Positions 1 through 9,000 of a DNA stretch of 37,854 bases are shown piece after piece (the stretch's first letter is position 1; each line of letters begins with the position of its first letter). The translations under genes were made by a program, and so were the position numbers. The stretch comes from Cyclostephanos tholiformis. Lineage: Eukaryota; Bacillariophyta; Thalassiosirophyceae; Thalassiosirales; Thalassiosiraceae. The notes below the pieces were generated by a model. It worked only from the letters and a program-made list of their open reading frames with translations. It did not search any database and was not told the DNA's origin. The stretch lies in the NCBI GenBank assembly GCA_036939975.1, contig JALLPB010000011.1, forward strand, positions 1 to 37,854, read 5' to 3'.

Positions 1-600
1 TTTGCCACTTCAACTTCAAAAAATCGGTCAATAATTGATGTCAGGGGGGGACTTTGGGGTGTTGGGGCACTGTCAAAACACCCGAACAAAATCCCCTCCC
101 TGCAGTCAACCAGAGCGTTGCCCAACAAATCGCTGTTGATAGATACAATATCCAGGCGCCGTCGATAGATTTTGCCACTTCAACTTCAAAAAATCGGTCA
201 ATAATTGATGTCAGGGGGGGACTTTTGGTTGATGGGGCGCTCACTGGCTTATTTTAGGGGCATTGGCAATACACCTGAACGAAATCCCCTCCTCGCAGTC
301 AACCAGAGCGTTGCCCAACAAATTGCTGTTGATAGATGCAATCACCAGGTGCCGTAGATAGATTTTTCCACTTCAACTTCACAAAATTGGTCAATAATTG
401 ATGTCAGGGGGGATGTTTGGTTGATGGGGCACTCCCGGGCTTATTTTGGGAACACTCGAACAAAATCCTCTCCCCTCAGTCAACTGAGGGGTCGCCCAAC
501 AAATCGCTGTCGACAGATGCAATCGCCAGGCGCTATAGATAGCTTTCGCCTCTTCAAATTCAAAAATCCGCCAAGAATTGAGGTTGGGGGGGGACTTTGG
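1..600. repeat. Degenerate tandem repeat, about 3.5 copies of a 170-193 bp unit
   Basis: A block beginning with TTTGCCACTTCAACTTC, followed by a GGTCAATAATTGATGTCAG-like stretch and a run of G, starts at 1, 171, about 364 and about 544, giving spacings of 170, 193 and 180 bp. Between these blocks a second shared stretch recurs (AATCCCCTCC, then CAACCAGAGCGTTGCCCAAC, then GTTGATAGAT). Copies 1 and 2 are nearly identical, and the later ones diverge progressively. The unit is open in frames on both strands, so small ORFs of 60-140 codons here repeat the same peptide and are by-products of the repeat. The array probably continues to the left of the window. Confidence 0.85.
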
Positions 601-749
601 ATTGAACATGAAAAGATATATGACTGATAAATCTAAAATCAGGCATTTGGTGTTTTGGCGGGAGCCAAAACTCAAACTGGACAGACCGCTCTGAAAAAGG
701 AGGTCGTTTTGAGTAAACTCAATTTTAAGTTTTCCGCACTCTCTGACAA

Positions 750-866
750 GCATAAATTGGACAATCTTGGTCGCTGATAAGCATGAAAAGAACTGACAAG
801 CATCATATGTGCTGACAAGCATAAAAAAAGCTGATAAGGATAAAATGTGCTGACAAGCATAAAAAA
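750..866. repeat. Short degenerate direct repeats of GCTGACAAGCATAAAA
   Basis: The word CTGACAAGCATAAA or CTGATAAGCATGAA appears about six times in roughly 130 bp (near 744, 772, 794, 813, 830 and 851), with irregular spacing of 17-28 bp. It lies inside the inverted-repeat-bounded segment and is not coding in any convincing frame. Confidence 0.7.
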
Positions 867-960
867 GGTACTTTGTTTAAAGGGTGCGTTGTTTTCGTCC
901 TAGGGTCCCCTGAGGTGTTTGGCGCACTAGTAGGTACTTTTAATGGAAGAGTAGACAGAA

Positions 961-1040
961 GGACGCCCCCACCCCCACAGCAACGCCCCCCCCCCTTGCT
1001 GCTATTGTCGTTGTCCTCGTCGGGGGGGGGGAGGTGGGGA
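961..1040. repeat. Low-complexity C-rich then G-rich tract
   Basis: Runs of C (near 965-995) are followed within 40 bp by runs of G (near 1021-1036), so the strand could fold on itself. Proline-rich and glycine-rich ORFs over this stretch are products of the homopolymers and are not called as genes. Confidence 0.7.
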
Positions 1041-1422
1041 GTCTTCTCCAGTGTGGTGTACTCACCACATCTCGTTCTCACCATCATGGATCTTTATTTT
1101 TATTCTGTTCCTTGCTCACAACCAGGAGTTGTGACGTTAAACTAGAGTACTTATAAGTACAAAAAGTAGGTACGTAGAGTTTCGGCGAGGTGGTCACTCA
1201 CACGTCACTCACACAATTTCGCACCACAGCGTTATCTGGAGAAAACAGAAAGAATAACATTAACAACAAGACGAAGACGAATCGATTGATGACCATAATC
1301 GAAAATGGGCCCAACAAGTTTTTTTACGAAATTTTGTCCGTTTTTTGCTCCCGCCAAAACACCAAATGCCTGATTTTAGATTTATCAGTCATAATTTTTG
1401 ACCAAAAGGAATTCAAAAGAAA

Positions 1423-1433
1423 TTTGGCGGGAA
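1423..1433 (+). promoter_or_regulatory. E2F-like site TTTGGCGGGAA
   Basis: This is an exact match to the classical E2F/DP consensus core. It lies 346 bp upstream of the alpha-kinase start codon. The same TGGCGGGA core recurs in the 5' flank of several other genes in this window. Function is inferred from the motif only. Confidence 0.3.
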
Positions 1434-1778
1434 GCGTCTCTTATGCCCCGGCATACGGTGTATAGTAGGATTATTTATATTAGCTACGATTAGTACGCGA
1501 GGTAACTGGTAGTAGCCTCCGTACGCACAACTGCCGGCCGCGATCAGACCATAATAATATCTCTTCAATTCATTGCAATTAAATAATATAAGGCAGGTTT
1601 CAAGCTCGTTCGTCGGGGGAATCGGAAATACCGGCACCCCTGGGGAAGGGCGGGGGCATCATTACAGATGCGGATTTACTTTTCATCTGCTGCATTTTAA
1701 ATCCTGACATACTCACAATTTAAGCGCATCTAATCATATTCATTCTCGTCGTCCCTTTCCACCCCTCAGAAGTAAAAA

Positions 1779-2579
1779 ATGTCGAATTCATCTGCCGCTA
1801 GGACCAACCTCACATCGAACCGTGTCCAGATCCATCCTAACACAGTTATCGGCGAAGGTGCCTTTCGTATGGCCTATGCAGGGACATACCTCTGCGGAAA
1901 TCGCAACAACCAAGAGGCTGTGTGCAAATGTTTCAAATCTCAATATGCAGCATTGGAATCGGATTTTTTCAGCAGCGACTTCGATGCCGCGGATAGGGCA
2001 ATTCAATACGCGGAGGAGTGGAACGATTTTTGTCAACACGACGAAAGTATCCTTATCACGCGAGGGGACATCCATACGATTGGGGGGAAGAGGTATTTGG
2101 TCGAGCCATTGATTCGAAACTTTACGAAATTCACCTCCAACAATGGATTTATCGCTGATGTTCATGGCTGGTGCGGGGAAGCGATGGAGGCCTTCAGCCA
2201 CTTCACGTACCACCGTTCAGGGGGTCAGCTTATCGTGTGCGACTTGCAGGGCCGCTACAAATACAACAGATTCGCCAATAGCAAGAGCCGCTTCGAGCTT
2301 ACCGATATCGCCATTTGTTCCCGTCGCCGTTCGTATGGTCCAACTGATCTTGGAGAGAAGGGAATTGATTCATTCTTCCACAATCACGTTTGCAACCAGT
2401 TCTGCAATATCAATGGCCATTGGGCGAGGCCGAGGCGTACTCGCCAGTGGTTCCCATTATCGTCATCGACCAGCATGATTAGATCGAGTCAGTCAAACTT
2501 GTTAGCCTTGACCAATAGATCTACTTTTCAACCTGGATTTGGTGGCATTCTTGAGGCAGAATCGGATGCCGATTATTGA
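1779..2579 (+). CDS. Alpha-kinase (MHCK/EF2K family) protein
   Basis: This 266-residue single-exon protein belongs to the atypical alpha-kinases, Ser/Thr kinases unrelated in sequence to conventional kinases. Visible landmarks in order are GEGAFR (residues 25-30) in the N-lobe, VCKCFKSQ with the probable catalytic lysine (K50), FTKFTSNNG, AFSHFTYHRSGG with the first zinc-ligand histidine, the signature VCDLQGRYK, TDIAI, and GPTDLGEKGIDSFF followed by HNHVCNQFC, which supplies the remaining His/Cys zinc ligands. The catalytic domain is essentially complete and makes up most of the protein. The C-terminal 50 residues are Ser/Arg-rich and without recognisable domain. There are no myosin-heavy-chain, WD40 or Sel1 modules as in MHCK or eEF2K, so the substrate is unknown. 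The ATG follows an A-rich AAAAA context. The gene is convergent with the next one, 186 bp away. Confidence 0.9.
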   Translation: MSNSSAARTNLTSNRVQIHPNTVIGEGAFRMAYAGTYLCGNRNNQEAVCKCFKSQYAALESDFFSSDFDAADRAIQYAEEWNDFCQHDESILITRGDIHTIGGKRYLVEPLIRNFTKFTSNNGFIADVHGWCGEAMEAFSHFTYHRSGGQLIVCDLQGRYKYNRFANSKSRFELTDIAICSRRRSYGPTDLGEKGIDSFFHNHVCNQFCNINGHWARPRRTRQWFPLSSSTSMIRSSQSNLLALTNRSTFQPGFGGILEAESDADY

Positions 2580-2765
2580 CTTTTTGGGAATGCTCAACGG
2601 CTACTTTGCCGAGTAGTTTGATTGGTTGAACAATCTCACGAGGATGAAGATGTTGCGTCCGCTACATAGTAAATTGAATCTTAGATACCTAGTACTGTCG
2701 TAAGTAAATAAGTTATTCTAAGACTTAATCACGTCATATTAAAAGCAGATGAAGCGGCTACTGTA

Positions 2766-5657
2766 TCATCTGCTCGAGTTCATTAGTTTCTTGAAAGACT
2801 TCTTCGCTTTTTTTTCGTGCCGCCGCGTCTCGCGCTCGACCTCCCTGGCCTTGGCCCTTTTCGCCCAATCGGACGTGGATTTTCCTTTCCTGCGTGCATT
2901 TTTACCCGCTCCGCCTTTGCTACCGTCGGTGTACAACGCCCTCGGGCTCTTGATGTTGGCAATCCAATGATCGGCGAGACGTCCCTTTCCCACAGTCAAT
3001 CGATATTCTTCATCCGACACGCAACTTCGGAAACACGCAAGGACGTTCGCCGAACACAATCCCCGCTGACAAGCCTCTGAGAACAGTTCTTGGATTTCTT
3101 CTATTTTCGCTTCAGTGTCCTTACTCGAGTACATCTTCACACATTTCATCATGTAATAGTACGCGCGGTCTGTCATGGCAACGTTTGACTTTTGGTCGGT
3201 CTCCTTCTCCTTCATCCGCAAGAACAGGTCTGACGCCGTTTTCAGAGCTTTCTTTTGGTCCTTGTGCTCAGACAAAGCTATGGCTTTCATTACGAGTGCC
3301 AATGTTTCTGGATTCGGTAACAAGATGGGATTTGTCTTGCCCAACTCATCCATCCTGTCAAGAATTTTGAGAGCCTTGTCGTACAGCTCAGATTTTCCAA
3401 ACAGTTGCTTATTGCAAACGACAATCAATGAATTGTAGGCGACAACGGACGATTCGATAGATTCCTGGTCATGCATCAACTTTATCAATCTCTCCGCCTC
3501 GTCAAGCGCCCATTGGCTGTCGGACATGTTTGAGATTGAAGTAATCGCGTATTCGAACGAAACACCCGTAGCCAACGGCACCCCACCTCGATCCTCCGGA
3601 GCTTTCCGCCCCGAATCTACCATCCGTTCCAGTAGTTCGATGGCCCTTTTCACATCTCCGACATTCTTGCTGTCCTTGTATAAGCCCAGGACCAGGTTAT
3701 ACGCATTGGATCGAATGTCTATCGATGCGATCCGTTTCCGTTCTTTCGACAATACCGCGACCCCCCCATCCGCCCGCGCTTCCTCCTTCTCCAGGTTGTG
3801 CACCGCGTGCATGCGATCCAGGACCTCGCGAGCATCCACGGCCACGCCGTTTGTGCCACGCAAGCGCGCCATCAGTCGAATTACGGTAGTGTAGGCGGAC
3901 GTGACATCAATCGTCAGAGAGGACGATTTGGTCGGCGCGTCCCTGGTCAGTTCATGGTCCTCGGATCGATCCACCTCGTCGTGTTCCCTCTCTCTTTCAC
4001 GGAAATAGTCCTTATTTTCCCCGCTCGTCACGAACTTGTGTAACCTGCCGAGCCACTCCTTGCCCAGATTGTACTCCTCCTCCTTCTGAAAATTTTTCAG
4101 CGCCTTGATCGAGTGTAATAACACGTACGGATCATCCTTGTACAACCCGGGAACGTGAGATCGACAACTATCGGAGATACCGTCGTGGACTTGATTCAGC
4201 AGGATGATACGTTCGAGCGATTCGGGCCCTGCAACGACGTAGACGGAAAAAAAGAATGGACAGTGGTCAGGGAGGGCCAGATTACGCACGACACTCATGT
4301 TCAACATGTCGCATCGAAGCTATCAGTACTTACTAGTTGATCCGGCATGACACTTTGGAGATGAACGTAGCGTTCGGGGGATTGCGATGCTCGGGATGAG
4401 TCGGGCGGAGGAATGGGGTTGCGAAAAACGCACACTAACAATAGGAAGGGCGAGGCAGCTCACCTTGATCGCAAGTGCGAATACTTTGGAATTCGGCATG
4501 CTCTCCTTTACCCACATTCTCCATCTCTCGGTCCTTTCGTCGTCGTCACATGCGACCATCTCCATCCCAATATCGTTCGAGACGTCCATCGTCCGGGCGT
4601 TGATGTCCACGTCCTCGTGATCGCCATAATGGCGCGACGCCGCGTCAGCCAACGTCATCATATTCCTCATTAGCGCCTCGCATCGCTGTCCCTTGCGCCT
4701 GGCCTTGGACGACGAGTACGCGCGCAGGAGGTTGACGTAATCCCCCAATAACGGCGGCGGCATTCGCACCGAGACGACGTCGTGGTCGGCATTTCCGGTC
4801 GCGTTTACGGCGTCGTCGTCGTCGTCGTCGAGCTTCGATGCAAGTATGGACGACGACAGCCTCCGAGCGATCTCGTTAGCCGTGCGTATCATCCATTTCT
4901 TGTTCAAATACGTCGCGTCCTTGACCGTCCCCCCATTGTCGTCGTATATCGCATCGTCGTTGCCTACCACGCGCGTCAAATGCTCCGCCGCCTTGGACCC
5001 GCCGATGTCCCTAACGAACTCGTCCATCCATTCGTAAAGGAGACCTTCCGCCACTTTGGTCGCACTCTCGCTCTTGGTAAGGCGAGACGAGTACTTGATC
5101 GCCTGGGAGTAGGCGCGTGCCAATTCTAATCCGGCCCGATTCCTCCTCTCGCGGAGTTCGTTCGCGTCGTAATCGTGCGACGACATCGCCGATTTCGCCT
5201 CCTCCCTGGCCCTAGCCAGTGCCGCCAACTTCATCCTGGCGCGATCGTCGAGGCCGTCGTCGTCGTAATCGTCGCCACCGCACGCGTATTCGAATTTCGG
5301 TCGTTTCTCCCCCCCATCCGATCCCACGACCGCGCCTCCCCCGGCCTCGCCGCTCCTGCGTACGGGGATGAGTCCACTAATACCCCCCCCCGAAGAACGG
5401 CCGTTCCGCTTCTCGTCTCGATCATCGCGAGGTAACGACGAAGACGACGACGACGAAGTCGACGCGCCAATTCCCCCGAACGTCGACGACGACGCACGAG
5501 CGCGACCCGCCGCGGACGCGATCGTCGTCGACGACGGGGTGCGAGGGTGGGCTCGACAAGGATGTGCTCGCCGGAGTGGTAGCAGCGTGGTGGAGGGATG
5601 ATGATGGCGCATCGTCAGCGCGACGGCCCTCGCCAACCTAGGGATGGACGACGCCAT
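2766..5657 (-). CDS. PPR-like organelle RNA-binding protein, three exons with a 19-nt microexon
   Basis: Model: exons 5657-4464, 4352-4334 and 4228-2766, about 891 residues. Introns are 4463-4353 (AAG then GTGAGC, ending CCAAAG) and 4333-4229 (GTAAGTACT, ending TTGCAG after a T-rich tract). Phases agree only with the 19-nt exon, which completes a plausible helical repeat reading AIKCHAGSTRPESLERI. The N-terminus is Arg/Ser/Ala-rich with few acids, like a mitochondrial or plastid presequence. The body contains degenerate 35-residue helix pairs (AYTTVIRLMARL, NAYNLVLGLYKDS, AYNSLIVVCNKQL, AYYYMMKCVKMYSS) typical of divergent stramenopile PPR proteins. The C-terminus is strongly Lys/Arg-rich. 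The likely role is organelle RNA processing; this is a family-level inference. The first intron is 111 nt, stop-free and in frame, so retention would insert 37 residues. Confidence 0.7.
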
Positions 5658-6040
5658 GTTTTTTAGGTCTCTCCTTACGTTTTATTGTTGGTGGGTGGCC
5701 GGCGGGGGAACGAGGCACGGGCTCTAGAGTAGAGAGGTAGGCGGGGGAGTCCCGCCTGATAAACCCCGCCCGCCCCCATTCGGATCGGGGATAAGCCCGG
5801 GCCCCCGCTGCCAATCCCAGCGGGTGATATGATATGACGCCACGAAATCCTGTCACACAAACAAACCGTACCTAAGAGTCAAATAAAAATGGCGGGAGAG
5901 AGAGCTAGGTCCAACACGGTGAGTTTAAAACACGACGACGGGCGGGGACGTTTGATACGATAGGAAAGGAAAATAATTTTATTATAAAATGAGAGAACCG
6001 CGATAGCCAACAATATTATGGCAGCGCAGTGTAACTAACC
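5658..6040. promoter_or_regulatory. Divergent promoter region between the PPR-like and myosin genes
   Basis: This is a 383 bp head-to-head spacer. A 7-bp perfect stem (CCCGCTG at 5804-5810, CAGCGGG at 5818-5824) has a loop containing CCAAT. An E2F-like core TGGCGGGA lies at 5890-5897, 144 bp before the myosin ATG. The part nearest the PPR gene is GC-rich, and the part nearest the myosin gene is A-rich. Short ORFs on the minus strand here (5638-5860) have no support. Confidence 0.45.
5890..5897 (+). promoter_or_regulatory. E2F-like core TGGCGGGA
   Basis: An exact 8-bp match between the divergent PPR-like and myosin genes. It is one of seven copies in the window, none inside a called coding exon. 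Any activity is inferred from motif identity and placement. Confidence 0.3.
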
Positions 6041-9000
6041 ATGGAGGAGGGCTCTAGGGTGTGGCTACGTTCGCCGAAATCGGAATGGGGATGGCTCCCC
6101 GCGAAGATCGTCAAGAAGGAGGTGGTCGTGCCGAGGCAAACCAAGAAGGCCAGGTCGGCGCCAACCCCGTCGCGGTCGTCTTCATCGTCGGATCCCCCGA
6201 CGCCCGCGGGACAGGAGGGGGGGGAGAACGAGGGTGGACGACGGGAGGAGGAGGAGAAGAAGAAGGAGGAGGTGGATGAAAACGTTGCGGCCGATGAGGA
6301 TGCCGACGCCGACGCCGACGATCCCGAGGGGGGGACCACGATCGAACTCACGATCGTCGACGACTTCGATGGCCTGCTACTAGAGACCGGGGAGGCCGGA
6401 GGGGTGGGGGGCGGGAAGAAACCCGGCCATGGTCGTGGTCCCGGCCGTCGCGACAGCTACTACGCCAACGCATCGTCCTTCAGGGAGGTGGTACGCATCG
6501 TGGATCAGGGGGCGGGATCGGCCCATAGGGGGGAGGAGCACCCGGACGTGAAGCTACGCAACACGGACGCGGACGGCGGCGGGACGAAGGGCGTAGTCGA
6601 CGACGATCTCATCGGCCTAACGCACCTCCACGAGCCAGCGATGCTGCACGCGCTCAGGCTCAGGTACGATGCCGACGTCATATACACGAGCACCGGCCCA
6701 ATATTGCTCGCGATCAATCCGTTCAAGGTCATGGCGGGGGTGTACGGGAGGGAAATCATGGACATGTACCGACAGAGGGGGGAGGAGGGGATGCACCGTC
6801 GACTCGTCAAATCCCCGGCGATGTCTCCCACGAATAACGGGGGGGGGGGCATCGCCGCGAACAACGACGCGGGCGTCGTCGCGGACGACGAGACTTTCAA
6901 GAGGCTGCCGCCCCACGTATACCAGGCCGCGGACGACGCCTATCGCGCCATGATGCGCGGGATCGAGATGGCCGCTTGGATGAGGGGCGGGGGGAGACGC
7001 ACGAGCTTGAAGAGGAGGTCGTTACCGACGAAGAACTTGAACCTGGAGAAGGAGGATATTATCGGAGACATGCCCGCGAATCAATCCATACTGGTATCTG
7101 GGGAGTCCGGCGCCGGTAAGACCGTGACCACGAAGATCGTGCTGAACTACTACGCCATGCTCAGTCGCAAGAGTCAGGAGGTCGACGCGGCGAGGGGGGT
7201 TGACGCGGCCGCGGGATCCATCTCTCCGACATGCGGCGGAGGCGGGAGGGCGTCGGCTCCGTGGATAGCCGCCGATAACGCCGTCGGGATCGAGCATCAG
7301 GTCCTGCAGAGCAATCCCATACTCGAGGCCTTCGGGAACGCACGTACCATACGCAACGACAACTCGTCGCGTTTTGGGAAGTACATCAACATCGCGTTCA
7401 CTGACACCGGACGTCTCGTGCGTGCGTCCGTCGACATCTACCTCCTCGAGAAGGTCCGCCTGCTCCACCAGGCCCCCGGAGAGCGAAACTTTCACGTCTT
7501 TTACCAATTCCTCGAGGCGGCCACGGACGACGAACGCGAGGAATTGATGCTGAGTGGATACACCTACCGCGACTTTAACATGATGAACCAAAGCAGCACC
7601 TACGACCGAAGGGACAACGTGAGCGACGCCGACATGCACACCGAGATGGTCGAGGCAATGAAGGTCATGCACTTCGGGTCCGAGACTGTGAGTATGCTAA
7701 TGCGCTTGGTCGCGGCCGTGCTCTTTGCGGGGAACATGACCTTCTCCATGCGCAAGACGGCCACTTATGGAGACGCGGCCGTGTTGGACGACACGGAGGC
7801 GTCGAATGCGGTTGCGCGTCTGCTGGGGGTGACGTTTGACAACCTTGCAGCGAGTCTCACGTCCAAGGTCATATTCGCCAGGGGGGACATGATCCAGAAG
7901 GGATTGGACGCAGGACAGGCCGAGAAAGCGAGCGAGGCGCTGATAAAGTCGATTTACGGCGCAGCGTTCGATTACATCGCCGAGAAGATCAACGCGAGCA
8001 TTAACTATGGCACTGAAGAATTCCCGCCGCCCTCACATGGGGGAGTATCTGGTCTTCGTCGTGGCCAGTCGATGGATCCATCTGTTCCCGTCAATATCAT
8101 TCCGCCAGGAGGAGCGAGTATTGGCGTCCTTGATATATTCGGTTTCGAGACTTTCGAAAGCAATTCCTTCGAACAATTCTGTATCAACTACACAAATGAA
8201 ACCTTGCAGCAGCAGTTCAATAAGTATGTCTTTAAACTAGAACAGCAAGGTACGTTCCTTTGTGCCCAGGACATATTGACACGGTATCCCGACGGATTTT
8301 TACTGACTCAATCTTTCGCACCGACGCATGAACAGAGTATGAACGTGAGGGGATCATATGGAAGTTTATAGATTTCCCAGATAATCAAGATGTTTTGGAC
8401 CTAATCGACAAACCACGCTCAGGGATCCTGCAAATTTTGGATGAACAGTGCATGGTGGATTGGGGGTCGGAGAAAAAATTCAGTCTCAGTCTCTACTCAG
8501 TCTGTGATAAAGCGAGTCAGCGATTTCATGTAAGTTCCGCCCAAAAGGTGAGGAACAAGTTCGCCGTTGAGCACTATGCTGGTCGAGTCGAGTACAACAC
8601 GGAGAACTGGCTCGACAAAAATAAGGACCAACTGCCGGCAGCTTGCGCTGAGCTTTTGGAAAGTTCTGACTTCGAATTGATAGGCCATATCAAGGTGGGT
8701 AATTATTTTTTGCTCATCGCGGCAACGTCTCTATCTTTCCAGTCATATGTCACTTATTCCGGGTGTTCAAATGTTATTACTCAGAAATACGTTCGAACAG
8801 AAGGGGCTAAACTTGCGACGAAATCTCTTGGCAAACAATTCTCCGACTCGTTGAAAATCCTTCGAATCCGTATCGACGCCACAATGCCTCATTATGTTCG
8901 TTGCCTAAAGCCCAATGATAATCTCGAACCAGATAATTTTGACCCCAAAAATATTGTCGAGCAGTTACGTTACTGCGGAGTACTTGAGGCTGTTAGGGTC

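Larger units (their letters stand above)
621..1391. mobile_element. Candidate non-autonomous element bounded by 47 bp inverted repeats
   Basis: Positions 619-665 and 1347-1393 are exact inverted copies of each other (47 bp, starting TATGACTGATAAATC on the left). Both outer ends sit at a TA dinucleotide (619-620 and 1392-1393), as expected for TA target-site duplication by Tc1/mariner-like transposases. The inside is about 680 bp and has no credible gene: short repeats (about 750-866), G and C homopolymer runs (about 965-1035) and nothing resembling a transposase. It would therefore be non-autonomous. The inverted repeat is directly visible; the mobile-element reading is inference, because palindromic arms could also come from an unrelated foldback. 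Confidence 0.5.

Noticed and set aside
873..1145. ORF with Pro-rich and Gly-rich tracts
   Set aside because: It is generated by C and G homopolymers inside the inverted-repeat-bounded segment; no codon bias or homology is visible.
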